Source: Caballeronia mineralivorans PML1(12) (lineage in GTDB: Bacteria > Pseudomonadota > Gammaproteobacteria > Burkholderiales > Burkholderiaceae). From it: a stretch of 64,000 nucleotides of DNA. The stretch is taken from NCBI RefSeq assembly GCF_001028175.1, contig NZ_AEJF01000058.1, forward strand, positions 1 through 64,000, in the 5' to 3' direction. Each line of letters begins with the position of its first letter. Positions within the stretch are counted from its first letter, which is position 1. A program made the position numbers and the translations under genes. The notes under the pieces are model-generated. The model was not told the DNA's origin, made no database searches, and saw only the letters and a program-made list of their open reading frames with translations. This document shows positions 8,604-17,816 of this stretch, in pieces.

Positions 8604-9848
8604 AGGCGGCAGCAGCCCGGCCGCCGGCGCGGCGAGGCGCTCCCAGTTGAGATCCGCGCCGAACACGAGCGGCTCGCTGCGATAGTTGATGAAGATGGAA
8701 AGCGTCACGCAAAGCCCGGCACCGGTCGCCGACAAATACGGCGCGCTCACCATCAGCCGCTGGGGTTGCGCGAGGGCATCGACGAAATACGGCCGGTTGT
8801 CCCAGCGTCCGATCGACAGTTTGCGCAGCGGCGCGAGATGGGAAGCGACCTCGATCTCGACCGCGCCGGCGCCCGCAATCATGGGAATACATTCACGACC
8901 GCCCTGATCGAGGAAAAAGCAGCTTACCGTACACGGCAGCGCCCGCAGATCCTCGCAGGCCTTTTCGGGCAACGCACCGGCCCACATTCGTTCGGCTGCC
9001 TCCGCGAAGAGCGTCCGGTACGGCATCAGCAGTAAATCGATGGCGAGCTGACTGGTCTTGCGCGTGTGGGCGAGGGTGTCGAAGACGGTTTCAATCTGCT
9101 GCGTTGCCTCGTCCTCGGGTGAATACCCGGGGCTCGGCTGGCCAAACAGGAAACCCTGCACGAAGTCCACGCCCGAGCGTGCCGCCAGCAGCAAGTCTTC
9201 CTCGGTCTCGACCCCTTCGGCAACCACCAGCATGCCGGCCTCGTGCAGCAAGCTCACCAGCTTCGGCATCACCGACTCGCGCAAGTCGGGCTGATGCGCA
9301 TGGATGAGACTGCGATCCAGTTTCACGATGTCCGGCCGCAAGGTCAGCAACCGATCCAGATTCGAGTGCCCGGCGCCGAAGTCATCGACTGCCACCAGAA
9401 AGCCGTGCGACCGGAACGCCTGCGTGGCCTGAGCGAATGCGCAGACATCGCTGCCACCCGATTCGAGCAGCTCGATCACGATTTCTTCCGGCCGTATGCC
9501 CGATCCACGCGCAACGTCGGCGAGTTGCTGCGCATACCCGGGATCGATGAAACTTGCCGGCGTCACGTTCAGGAACAGCCAGGTCTGGCCGGGTAGCCAT
9601 TTGGCGGCATTGTGCAGATGGGTGACATGACTCAGGCGGTCAAGCGTGCTGGTCGAGCTCTCCACAATCGCCTTGGCGAAGAGTTCGAACGGCGCCAGTA
9701 AATCTCCGGTCGACGGAACGCCGCGCAACAGCGCCTCGTAACCGACCTGGCGCTGGTGCGGCAAGCTGTAGATCGGCTGGAAGAGCGAGCAGAGCACGAT
9801 GCCGTCGAACGCAGCCTGCGGCGGAGCTTTCCCGAGTGCGCGCCGCAT
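8595..9848 (-). CDS. EAL-domain c-di-GMP phosphodiesterase with C-terminal sensor-like domain
   Basis: 417 aa from the chosen ATG (MRRALG). The EAL domain (about 20-260) has every catalytic feature: YEALLRG, FLNVTP, IELLE, VDDFGAG, KLDRSLI, VAEGVET and FVQGFLFGQP, so it should hydrolyse c-di-GMP. The C-terminal 150 residues (CFFLDQGG... RPYFVDAL... SAPYLS...GAGLCVTLS) look like a Cache/PAS-type ligand-binding fold and carry no TM segment. The start is uncertain: the frame stays open upstream and no clear ribosome binding site precedes this ATG. An ATG at 9962 is an alternative. Confidence 0.88.
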   Translation of the reverse strand: MRRALGKAPPQAAFDGIVLCSLFQPIYSLPHQRQVGYEALLRGVPSTGDLLAPFELFAKAIVESSTSTLDRLSHVTHLHNAAKWLPGQTWLFLNVTPASFIDPGYAQQLADVARGSGIRPEEIVIELLESGGSDVCAFAQATQAFRSHGFLVAVDDFGAGHSNLDRLLTLRPDIVKLDRSLIHAHQPDLRESVMPKLVSLLHEAGMLVVAEGVETEEDLLLAARSGVDFVQGFLFGQPSPGYSPEDEATQQIETVFDTLAHTRKTSQLAIDLLLMPYRTLFAEAAERMWAGALPEKACEDLRALPCTVSCFFLDQGGRECIPMIAGAGAVEIEVASHLAPLRKLSIGRWDNRPYFVDALAQPQRLMVSAPYLSATGAGLCVTLSIFINYRSEPLVFGADLNWERLAAPAAGLLPPSA

Positions 9849-10329
9849 CAGGAGGCCGGGCAGAGGAGAGCGGTGTTGCCCGGCGGCGTGGCTATTGCCG
9901 TTGGCGCAATACGCTGCGCGACGGACATCGAAAACGCGAGCAGGATGGACGTCATGAGCCATGCGGGCAGCGTTTTTCCTCTCGCCACGCAATGGAGGTG
10001 GACTTGCCCGGTCAGATCGGCTGGAAGATCGCGAGCCAAAAACAGTTCGAACATGATGTTGGTCTGCGCGTGAGTGGGACGAGGCTCGGCAACGCTTGAG
10101 GCCGGTCAACATATTATCGGAACAAAGCCCGACTGACTTGAATGCGGAGTCATCATGCCACGGCTCGGCCGAACGGCGGTTGCTTTGATGGGCGGGCGTT
10201 TGCGGCAGGCCAAAAATTTCAGGGCGGGGCGGCCGAACGGTAAATTCGGGACAGGAATGGTACGATCGCGCCTTGCAAGCCGGCGGGCGACGCCCGTCGA
10301 ATAGTGAATCAAGATACGGAGGCGAACCG
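9849..10329. other. divergent intergenic region
   Basis: About 480 bp between the EAL gene (minus) and the next plus-strand gene. Part of it may be the true 5' end of the EAL gene (up to 9962). A short GC hairpin (CGGGCGACGCCCG-type, near 10287) lies before the downstream gene. No RNA gene or repeat was recognised. Confidence 0.4.
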
Positions 10330-10752
10330 ATGGCCCAACAGAAAACCAACCCGAAGCTGGAGCAGGCGCTGACGCGCGGCGATCTCGCGATCCGCCAGGC
10401 CAACTCCGGCCGCGCGACAGCCGTTCTGCGCGCGCTTGGCAAGATGATTGTGGAGGCTTCGGCGACCATCGGCGTGGAAGCGTTTGTCGTGATTCACGAC
10501 GGCGACAAAATCTACGATCCCGCGGACGGCATGTGGCCGCAACAATTGCTGGTGTCGCTCGATGGCCCTGTGGAAGACGCGGACCCGGACGAATTGCGCA
10601 CGGTCACCTTGATGGCCGACACGCCGGCAACCGTGTTTCGATGCGAATGGCAACGCGCCGACGGCAAGATCGGCCGCCAGGAAGGACGCCCGCTTGCCAT
10701 GGTGGCGTTCATCACCGACGTGGACATTCCCTGGCTCGACGACGAAGACTGA
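10330..10752 (+). CDS. conserved hypothetical acidic protein
   Basis: 140 aa, soluble, no signal peptide or TM segment, with an acidic C-terminus (IPWLDDED). I do not recognise a domain. The start is fixed by ACGGAGG eight bases upstream of the ATG for MAQQKTN, in preference to an upstream ATG lacking a site. The even codon use and good ribosome binding site argue for a real gene. The nearest neighbours (EAL protein divergent, FeeM-like gene 680 bp downstream) suggest no function. Confidence 0.7.
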   Translation: MAQQKTNPKLEQALTRGDLAIRQANSGRATAVLRALGKMIVEASATIGVEAFVVIHDGDKIYDPADGMWPQQLLVSLDGPVEDADPDELRTVTLMADTPATVFRCEWQRADGKIGRQEGRPLAMVAFITDVDIPWLDDED

Positions 10753-11436
10753 GGAAAGGCCCGCGGCCTTATCCTGGACAATCCGGCGGATGCGCCCTGC
10801 ATCCGCCCTCCTGATCTTCTTTATCCGGCGAAACTCGCCACTGACTCCTCGCTCAGCCGGAATTCTTTCCCGATTTCTCACGCGGTAACAGAATACGTAG
10901 CCGAATTGCGTCTGGTTTCCAAAGCGAAATTCCATACTGATATAAGGGCTTATTTGCATTGGCCCGCATTCGTCGGTTTAATAGTCGACGCTCTCGCGAG
11001 CGAGTCATTTTTTCTGCTGCCGGGCTAGTCGCTTCGCCTGCGCGCTAATTGTCCACGATATAAAGTCGCCGATAAAAAATCCGTTATATATGCATAAGCA
11101 CAGTAATGGTGCAGTCCCGGAGACAGCGTAAGGAAAAGCATGACTCTGGAATATTGCTACCCCTTATTAATGGAAAAAGAAATCCCGTTTCACGCATTCG
11201 ACATCTCCTTACTCGCCGGAAATTTTTCATGATACGAAATGCGGAGAGGTGATTCGGGTCGTCGGACACGAAAAGCACTGAAAATACAGAATTTTTTGAC
11301 GTTTTTATAAAGATTTATTTGGTAGCGCGCACCCCATCAATTGCCTTTGGGCGAGACTAAATCTGTCGTGTGTGTCGTTTGCGTGAAGTCAAACGTTCCA
11401 CGGCATCCTCCTTCTCGCCAAAAATGGGGTACACAA
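10753..11436. other. AT-richer intergenic region before the FeeM-like gene
   Basis: 684 bp without a convincing gene and visibly richer in A/T than the flanks. At 10987-11006 there is an imperfect palindrome (GACGCTCTCGCGAGCGAGTC, eight of ten pairs) followed by a T-run, which could terminate transcription on the plus strand. The remainder probably carries the promoter of the FeeM-like gene. A 64-codon minus-strand frame at 11084-11278 shows no protein-like features. Confidence 0.45.
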
Positions 11437-12231
11437 ATGGAACAGCTTAATAAAGCAGGTCGAAGCAGTGTTTTTCACAGCCAGCATATTGAACATCGTG
11501 AACGTGCAGAGCGGCTGGAACTAACAGCGGTACAGGCACTAAAGAAGCCTGAGTCGATGCCGTTTACGATTCGCATCGTGTCGGCGGATCATGACCTTCA
11601 GAAAGCCATACAGATCCGGCGCATGGCCTATGGCCGCCATTTGCCGGCTTTTGCGCAGAAAATGGCAGTCGAAGGGTGCGATCGCGATCCCGGTACGGTG
11701 ATTCTGCTGGCGGAATCGAAACTTGATGGCGCGCCGCTCGGCACCATGCGTATTCAAACCAACGAATATGCACCGCTCGCTGTGCAGGAATCGGTCGAAT
11801 TGCCGAGCTGGTTAAGCACGGGGCGCCTTGCGGAAGCGACTCGCCTTGGCGTGGCCGGCGGGATGATCGGCCGCGTGGTAAAAATGATGCTGTTCAAATC
11901 GTTGTTTTTATATTGTGAGCAGCAGCAGATCGACTGGACGGTGATTACGGCGCGCGCGCCGCTGGATCGCGAATACGAAGCCATGCTGTTCGAGGACGTT
12001 TTCGGCGATCGGCAATTCATCCCAATGGCGCACGTCGGCAATCTGCCGCATCGGGTTCTGGCCGGCGAAGTGAGCGTCGCGCGTCAACGCTGGGAGGAAG
12101 CGAAGCACCCGTTATTTCAGTTCGTGTTTCAAACGCATCATCCTGATATCGATTTGCGGACCGCAGATTTATCTTTCGAGCGAGAAACGGTAGGATGCCC
12201 GGAAGCTCCGCAGGTTGCTTATGGCAGGTAA
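11437..12231 (+). CDS. FeeM-like N-acyl amino acid synthase / GNAT-fold acyltransferase
   Basis: 264 aa. The core (about 45-220) fits the GNAT-like acyltransferase family that includes FeeM N-acyl amino acid synthase and relates to autoinducer synthases: IRIVSADHDLQKAIQIRRMAYG, then the LAESKLDGAPLGTMRI strand, then an EATRLGV segment. FeeM moves acyl chains from acyl-ACP to an amino acid. The substrate here cannot be deduced. The ATG at 11437 is preceded by a weak GGGG site; an upstream in-frame ATG at 11341 adds 32 residues that look non-coding. The membrane GGDEF/EAL gene follows in the same direction. Confidence 0.75.
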   Translation: MEQLNKAGRSSVFHSQHIEHRERAERLELTAVQALKKPESMPFTIRIVSADHDLQKAIQIRRMAYGRHLPAFAQKMAVEGCDRDPGTVILLAESKLDGAPLGTMRIQTNEYAPLAVQESVELPSWLSTGRLAEATRLGVAGGMIGRVVKMMLFKSLFLYCEQQQIDWTVITARAPLDREYEAMLFEDVFGDRQFIPMAHVGNLPHRVLAGEVSVARQRWEEAKHPLFQFVFQTHHPDIDLRTADLSFERETVGCPEAPQVAYGR

Positions 12232-12353
12232 TAAACAATAAACAATAACCCGGTCGTACGTTTGCGTGGGACAGAACGAGGCGATGGCGATCCATGACTG
12301 GCCGCCATCGCCCGTGCGGCATGGGTTCGTGCAACCAGGGGGAAACACCAGGT

Positions 12354-15320
12354 ATGGCGTCGGTTGCTTTATTTTCGCGATCAAAGTACGGGCGCGCCGG
12401 TTCGTTCATGGATCGGCTCCTGTACACCTTCTCCGTCTTCGTCGTCCCGGCGCTGATTGCGGTGGGTACGGTCGCAACCCTGCTGTGGGCGCCGCACCAG
12501 TTCGAATCGAACGGGGCCGTTGTGCTGCCGCTGCGTGTCATTAAAGACCCCCGCAGCGCGCTTGATCCCGCCGGCGCCGTGAAGGCGCTTGAAGATCAGG
12601 CCGAGGTCGGCCGCTTCAGCACGCAACTGGCGGAAACGCCGGTCTGGTTTTTATTCAACGTTCCCAACATGAGTCTCGAGCAGTCCACCTATGTGGAACT
12701 GCCGTCGCGCCACGCGCAGACACTCGCTTGCTGGATAGCCTCGACGCTGCAGCCGCTGGGCGTAGCGAACCGCCAGAGCACCACCAACGAAATCAGTGCC
12801 GTCAAGGCGGGTTTTTCTGTTCATCTCGGACATCTCGCGCAACCGGTTCCAGTCTTGTGTCGCGGCACGTTCTCCGGTCCCGCGCAGATCAGCGCGCTCG
12901 GGTGGGACGGCCAAAGTCTGCGTACTTCCGCGCTAGATTTCCAGGAAAGCTCGGGCATGATCGGAGGCGGCCTGCTGACGCTTGCCGTATTCGTGTTCGT
13001 CACCGCGCTGATCAACCGCGAGTGGACGTACGTGATCTTCGCCGCATGGCTGGTCGGCAATCTGCGACTGTGCGCGAACGCGATGGGCTGGGACATGCAG
13101 TGGACCGGCCGCACAATCCCGGCTGACTTTCTGCAGCCGCTGCGTCAATTCACCTTCGCTGCCTACTATCTGCTGACGGGGGCGCTTTTTAGCCAGTTAT
13201 TCCGTCGTGAACTGAAAGTGGTGGGATATCACTGGCTGCTTGGGCTTGGACAATATATCGGCATCGCCTTGCTTGTGTGCTCCGTTGCGCTGCCCTATTC
13301 GCGCTTCATTCCAGCGCTCTGGCTGCTAGGGGGGATCGGCATAGGCGTGTTGATCTTTTTGCTCGCCCGGATCGTCTGGCTCGCCCGCTCGCGTACCGTG
13401 CTCTGGTACGTCGGGTCGCTCGCGATCGTATTGTTCGCCACGTTCTCCGATGTGCTGGGCGCTGCATTCAGCATCAAGTCGCTCTCGGGCGGCGTGAGCA
13501 CGGTGATGGCCGCGTTGTCGTCGAGCATGATGGCGGCCTTCGCGATCGCCGAGCAAATGCGCGCCGAGCGCGAGCATCGGCGGCAGGCGCAAACGGAACT
13601 GCGTAACACCTATGACGTCACGCCCATCGGTCTCTTTACGCTCGACAGTGCCGGTCACTTCGTGCGCGCGAATCCGGCGTTGCGATCCATGCTCTCGCTG
13701 CAGAAGACCGAGTACAAAGTGCGGCACTGGAACGACTACTTCGAATCAGGCGCGTGGGGCGCGTTGCAGGCGCTGGCATCGAAGGGAAGTGAAGGTGAAC
13801 TGGAAATGGGTGGCGCGGTAGCGCGCGGCAACGGCGAGCGGCGCTTCCTGCTGAAGGCTACGCGTTCGAACAGCTGGATCGAAGGCTCGCTGCAGGACGT
13901 GACAGAGCGCTCGAAGGCGATCGAACGATTGCGTTTCCTGGCCGAACACGACCCGCTCACGGGGTCGCTCAACCGGCGCGGCGTGGAAAAGGCCATCGCT
14001 GCACAGAGCGAGGAAGGGGCGGCCTGGGCGCTTGCTTATGTGGATCTGGACCGCTTCAAGCTCGTCAATGATTTGTTCGGCCATCGCGCGGGCGATGAAG
14101 TCCTGAAGCAGGTCGCCACGCGCACGCGGGCGTTGTTTTCGGCCGGCTTTCCGTTCGGGCGGATAGGCGGCGATGAGTTCGTCTGCGTGATGAGCGGCAT
14201 GTCGATAGACGAAGCCATCGACTGCTGTCATCACCTGATCAGCGCGCTGAGCGACACGCCTTATCAGGTCGGCAACCGTGCGTTCCAGGTCAAGGCGTCG
14301 GTCGGACTGGTGGAGTGCTCGCACGGCGTGCGTGTGCAGGATGCGCTTTCGCATGCGGACCGCGCGTGCCGCGAGGCCAAGAAAAGTTCGAACACGCGGA
14401 TGGTGACGTATCGCAAGGGAGCGGCCGCGTTCGAGGAGCGTGCAGAAGAATTGAAGCTAGTTGAAACGCTGGGACGCAATCGATTGCCTCCCGGTCTTTT
14501 CCTCGTGATGCAGCCGATCATGTCGCTGACTGCGCCTACCGAGTCGCTCAATTTCGAGGTGCTGCTGCGCATGCGCGCGCCCGATGGCGCAACGCTGCCG
14601 GCCGGCAAGGTGATCGTGGCGGCGGAGGAGTCGGGCAATATCGCCGCCATCGATAAATGGGTGATTGCCACGTTGCTCGAATGGGTCGAGAAGCATCAGG
14701 CGTCACTCACGAATACCCGATTCATTTGCGTCAATCTCAGTGGCGGTTCGCTGAATGACGAACAGTTCATGGAAGACGTCTTTGCGTTGTTCGCTCGCTT
14801 TCGGCATATCGTGCCGTATCTTTGTCTCGAGATTACCGAGAGCGTCGCGTTGCATGATCTCGGCAATACGCAGCGCTTTATCGCACGGGTTCATGAGATG
14901 GGCGGCAAGATCGCACTCGACGATTTCGGCGCCGGGTACACGTCGTTTAAATATCTCAAGGATCTTTCCGCCGATGCACTCAAGATCGACGGCGAGTTTA
15001 TTCGGACGATGTGCGCTCATCCGGCTGATATAGCCATTGTCGAGGCTATTGTCGCGCTGGCTCGCAATCTTGGAATGCGCAGCGTAGCCGAGTGGGTCGA
15101 AGATGTGGATACGCTACGCGCGCTGAAGGAAATAGGCGTGGATTACGTACAGGGCTATCTTATTGCCAAGCCCCAGGAAAGCGGTGCGATTCTTGCCGCT
15201 ACGTCGGCGGCCAGTTTTGTGAAGGATCCAGCAGTGGTGCAGTTTATCGACAGTATTGTCGGGCAGGATAAGACACTGGCGTTTACTTACGATGTTCCGG
15301 CTAAAGCTGGTTTGCATTGA
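12354..15320 (+). CDS. membrane sensor with GGDEF and EAL domains
   Basis: 988 aa. A TM helix (about 22-43), a periplasmic region (about 45-200) and a multi-helix membrane block (about 205-405) resemble a 7TM sensor. A PAS-like domain follows (about 430-545). The GGDEF domain keeps GGDEF at 605-609 but no RxxD inhibitory site is seen upstream. The EAL domain reads EVL at 735-737; its other features (NLSGGSL, LEITE, LDDFGAGY, LKIDGEFI, AEWVED, VQGYLIAKP) are mostly kept. It probably makes c-di-GMP; hydrolysis is possible but less certain. Alternative starts are 12294 and 12408. AGGGGG upstream favours 12354. Confidence 0.88.
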   Translation: MASVALFSRSKYGRAGSFMDRLLYTFSVFVVPALIAVGTVATLLWAPHQFESNGAVVLPLRVIKDPRSALDPAGAVKALEDQAEVGRFSTQLAETPVWFLFNVPNMSLEQSTYVELPSRHAQTLACWIASTLQPLGVANRQSTTNEISAVKAGFSVHLGHLAQPVPVLCRGTFSGPAQISALGWDGQSLRTSALDFQESSGMIGGGLLTLAVFVFVTALINREWTYVIFAAWLVGNLRLCANAMGWDMQWTGRTIPADFLQPLRQFTFAAYYLLTGALFSQLFRRELKVVGYHWLLGLGQYIGIALLVCSVALPYSRFIPALWLLGGIGIGVLIFLLARIVWLARSRTVLWYVGSLAIVLFATFSDVLGAAFSIKSLSGGVSTVMAALSSSMMAAFAIAEQMRAEREHRRQAQTELRNTYDVTPIGLFTLDSAGHFVRANPALRSMLSLQKTEYKVRHWNDYFESGAWGALQALASKGSEGELEMGGAVARGNGERRFLLKATRSNSWIEGSLQDVTERSKAIERLRFLAEHDPLTGSLNRRGVEKAIAAQSEEGAAWALAYVDLDRFKLVNDLFGHRAGDEVLKQVATRTRALFSAGFPFGRIGGDEFVCVMSGMSIDEAIDCCHHLISALSDTPYQVGNRAFQVKASVGLVECSHGVRVQDALSHADRACREAKKSSNTRMVTYRKGAAAFEERAEELKLVETLGRNRLPPGLFLVMQPIMSLTAPTESLNFEVLLRMRAPDGATLPAGKVIVAAEESGNIAAIDKWVIATLLEWVEKHQASLTNTRFICVNLSGGSLNDEQFMEDVFALFARFRHIVPYLCLEITESVALHDLGNTQRFIARVHEMGGKIALDDFGAGYTSFKYLKDLSADALKIDGEFIRTMCAHPADIAIVEAIVALARNLGMRSVAEWVEDVDTLRALKEIGVDYVQGYLIAKPQESGAILAATSAASFVKDPAVVQFIDSIVGQDKTLAFTYDVPAKAGLH

Positions 15321-15324
15321 AAGT

Positions 15325-15660
15325 GGACGGGGTTTTCGTTCGCACTCGGAGTGGGTTTAGGGCTGTCGGTGCTCGTGGGGCTGGGTTAATGCCGGGTTGG
15401 TGCTTTCAGCGTTAGTGGTCTGCGTGAGTTAGCTGTATTTTTTATCGCTATTAGCCACTGTGCGTGGCGGCCCGTCGTTTCTGTCCAGGGAAAGCGACAA
15501 AGAAACGAAGCAAAGAAAGCGCTTTCAAACAATCGGCAAGTTAGTGTCCCTAGCGTGCAGGCTAGAAGTTTCTGGCACCTGATAGCACGGTGCTCGCCAG
15601 ACTGAAGGATGTTTGAAGCCCGACCTCTCCGAACACAGATACCCACACGCTTCGCCACCA
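15325..15660 (+). repeat. left arm of an ~830-bp imperfect inverted repeat
   Basis: From GTGGACGGGGTTTTCGTTCG this arm matches the reverse complement of 15820-16156 over most of its length. Shared blocks include GGGGCTGGGTTAATGCCGGG, CGGCAAGTTAGTGTCCCTAG, the following GCGTGCAGGCTAGAAGTTTC and CTGGCACCTGATAGCACGG. The antiparallel reading frames of the two arms encode the same peptide core (QKLLACTLGTLTCR), which confirms the homology. No transposase is present. The outer part recurs at 29919-30040. Confidence 0.9.
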
Positions 15661-15819
15661 GTGATTGAACCTGCCACAGGTTCACCCCGCGCTATCCGCG
15701 TACAACCCCCTCAAGAAATAACCTCGCAGTCCACGTGGCCAACCCACCACGAAATGGGGCAACCAGCACACGTGAGGCCGTCATGGTCTGGGGGGCATGG
15801 TGCTAGCCCGAGAGCGTTG
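15661..15819. other. central segment of the inverted-repeat element
   Basis: About 160 bp between the two arms, with no gene or recognisable motif. The whole stretch 15321-16155 is therefore a repeat element, not coding sequence. Confidence 0.6.
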
Positions 15820-16156
15820 GGGGCGAAGCGTGTTCGTGTCAGGATTCGCGAGAAGGAGGGGTTCAAACATCGGTGAGTCTTGCGAGCCCCGTGCTATCAG
15901 GTGCCAGAAACTTCTAGCCTGCACGCTAGGGACACTAACTTGCCGATGGTTGGAACGCGTTTCTTTGCTTCGTTTCTTTGCGCGTTTGCAAAAATGAAGT
16001 GCCGCCAAGCACAGTGGCTAACAGTGATAAAGAATCCGCTAACTCACGCAGACCACTAGCAGACCACTAACGCCGAAAGCACCAACCCGGCATTAACCCA
16101 GCCCCACGAGCACCGACAGACCCAAACCTACCCTGAGTGCGAACGAAAATCCCGTT
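15820..16156 (-). repeat. right arm of the imperfect inverted repeat
   Basis: Reverse-complement partner of 15325-15660, with small insertions and substitutions. It carries an 11-bp tandem duplication (GCAGACCACTA twice, 16048-16069) absent from the left arm. The outer end runs up to the stop codon of the small gene at 16156. Confidence 0.9.
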
Positions 16157-16413
16157 CAGGTCGTTTTCATCTCGTTCAGGATCTTTGTCGCGGCAATCGG
16201 AATGCGCGTGTCATCCCATTGCGCGAGCCATTGCACTTCCTTTGTCGTGAAAAAGCCGGGCTGGTTACGTAACGCAAACTGCAGCGAATCCACAATGTGG
16301 TCGCGGATGATCTGGGGCGAATCTTCGTCGGTGACGATCGCGTGAAGGGCTTCGAGTGCGCTCATGGTGCGGGAGACCAGGATGGTAGGTTGGTAAGAAT
16401 GCTGGTAAACCAT
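16156..16413 (-). CDS. small hypothetical protein
   Basis: 85 aa from the ATG for MVYQHSYQ. A helical region (LEALHAIVTDEDSPQIIRDH) is followed by FFTTKEVQWLAQW. No known domain was recognised and there is no TM segment. No good ribosome binding site is seen; an internal ATG at 16365 would give 70 aa. Its stop codon abuts the right arm of the inverted-repeat element. It is divergent from the sugar transporter operon. Confidence 0.55.
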   Translation of the reverse strand: MVYQHSYQPTILVSRTMSALEALHAIVTDEDSPQIIRDHIVDSLQFALRNQPGFFTTKEVQWLAQWDDTRIPIAATKILNEMKTT

Positions 16414-16709
16414 AACCCGATAAAAAACCGGAAAACAATTCAATTCAGCACTTTTTTAGCCCCAACTCAGTCAGTCAGTGTTTTTACGTAGACGCAACGC
16501 AACAATCTCCGTATGCATTGCCCCCATTGACCAAAGTTCGCGATCTGATCGTTCTTATGTTGCACTGCATCGTTTGGGTTTCGCTTCATTTTCTTGACTT
16601 GTCTCCGCGGCACTGCTGTACTAAATAAAGTCAATTGATTTAGTCGGCGAACGCGTCCGGCGTGTTTCTTTTCGAAGCCGCGGGCGGATAAAAACCTATG
16701 GAGCGAGAC

Positions 16710-17705
16710 ATGAAAAATCTTCGGCGTGCTGTCGCACGTGCGTCCTTCCTCGGACTTGCAGTTGCGTCGCTGGCCAGCTCGGGCGCGGCACTGGCTGCTG
16801 ACCAGATTGCTATCGGCCTGATCACCAAGACCGATACCAACCCGTTCTTCGTCAAGATGAAACAGGGCGCCGAAGAAGCCGCCGCGAAAGGCGGCGTGAA
16901 ACTCATCACGGCAGCCGGCAAGTTCGACGGCGACAACGCAACCCAGGTGACCGCGGTCGAAAACATGATGACAGCTGGCGTGAAAGCCATCCTCATCACG
17001 CCAAGCGACACCAAGGCCATTGTTCCGACGCTCAAGAAAGCGCGTGCGGCAGGCGTTCTCGTGATCGCCCTCGACACCCCGACAGAACCGCAAGACGCCA
17101 CCGACGCGCTCTTCGCCACCGACAACTTCAAGGCCGGCGTACTGATCGGCGAATACGCAAAAGCCGCGTTCGCCGGCAAACCCGCGAAGATCGCCACGCT
17201 TGACCTCGCGCCCGGCGTGTCCGTCGGTGTCCTGCGGCATAACGGCTTCCTGCAGGGCTTCGGCGTGAAAGAGGGCGACCCGTCCGTGGTGTGCAGCCAG
17301 GACACCCGCGGCGATCAGTCGAAGGGCCAGACAGCGATGGAAAACTGCCTGCAGAAGGCGCCGGGCATCAACCTCGTTTATACGATCAACGAACCCGCGG
17401 CGGCCGGCGCGTATCGCGCGCTCAAAGCGGCTGGCAAGGACAAGGACGTGATGATCGTGTCCATCGACGGCGGCTGTGAAGGCGTGCGCAACGTGAAAGC
17501 CGGCAGCTTCGCCGCCACCTCGCAGCAGTACCCGTTGCTGATGGCACAGCAAGGCGTGCAGGCGGGCATCGAATACGCGAAGACGGGCAAGAAGGCGACC
17601 GGCTATCACGACACCGGCGTCACGCTCATCACCGACAAACCCGTGCCCGGTGTTGCCGCCAAGGACACGAAGTTCGGGCTGGACAACTGCTGGGGCAATA
17701 AGTAA
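16710..17705 (+). CDS. frcB: sugar ABC transporter periplasmic binding protein (fructose type)
   Basis: 331 aa. A signal peptide (about 1-30, cleaved after ALAA) is followed by a periplasmic binding protein type 1 fold: IAIGLITKTDTNPFFVKMKQGAEEAA, the TPSDTKAI and IALDTPTEP hinge strands, and NEPAAAGAYRAL. The overall match is to FrcB-type fructose/ribose binding proteins. The ATG at 16710 has GGAG eight bases upstream; an ATG 12 bases earlier does not. It is followed by a permease, an ATPase and a ROK regulator in the frcBCA order. Fructose specificity is inferred from family resemblance. Confidence 0.88.
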   Translation: MKNLRRAVARASFLGLAVASLASSGAALAADQIAIGLITKTDTNPFFVKMKQGAEEAAAKGGVKLITAAGKFDGDNATQVTAVENMMTAGVKAILITPSDTKAIVPTLKKARAAGVLVIALDTPTEPQDATDALFATDNFKAGVLIGEYAKAAFAGKPAKIATLDLAPGVSVGVLRHNGFLQGFGVKEGDPSVVCSQDTRGDQSKGQTAMENCLQKAPGINLVYTINEPAAAGAYRALKAAGKDKDVMIVSIDGGCEGVRNVKAGSFAATSQQYPLLMAQQGVQAGIEYAKTGKKATGYHDTGVTLITDKPVPGVAAKDTKFGLDNCWGNK

Positions 17706-17816
17706 GCCGTCGCGCCGCGTTTTAACGTACAGCCCGGGCCTATAGCGTCAAGACGTTTCAGGCCCGAGCTCCGCGTGCGGCGCATTTTTTCGATGTTGCT
17801 GTCGAGGTCCAGAGTC

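Noticed and set aside
9849..10469. N-terminal extension of the EAL protein by up to about 200 codons
   Set aside because: The extension overlaps the divergent hypothetical gene at 10330, lacks domain character and is Arg/Ser-rich.
11084..11278. 64-codon minus-strand frame in the AT-rich gap
   Set aside because: No ribosome binding site and no protein-like pattern; the gap is more likely a control region.
15386..16008. Small reading frames in the inverted-repeat element
   Set aside because: Both arms encode the same peptide fragments only because they are homologous repeats; no start signals or conserved domain.
16467..17609. 380-codon minus-strand frame opposite the sugar-binding protein
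   Set aside because: Antisense of a gene with a signal peptide and binding-protein fold; composition biased to His/Arg.
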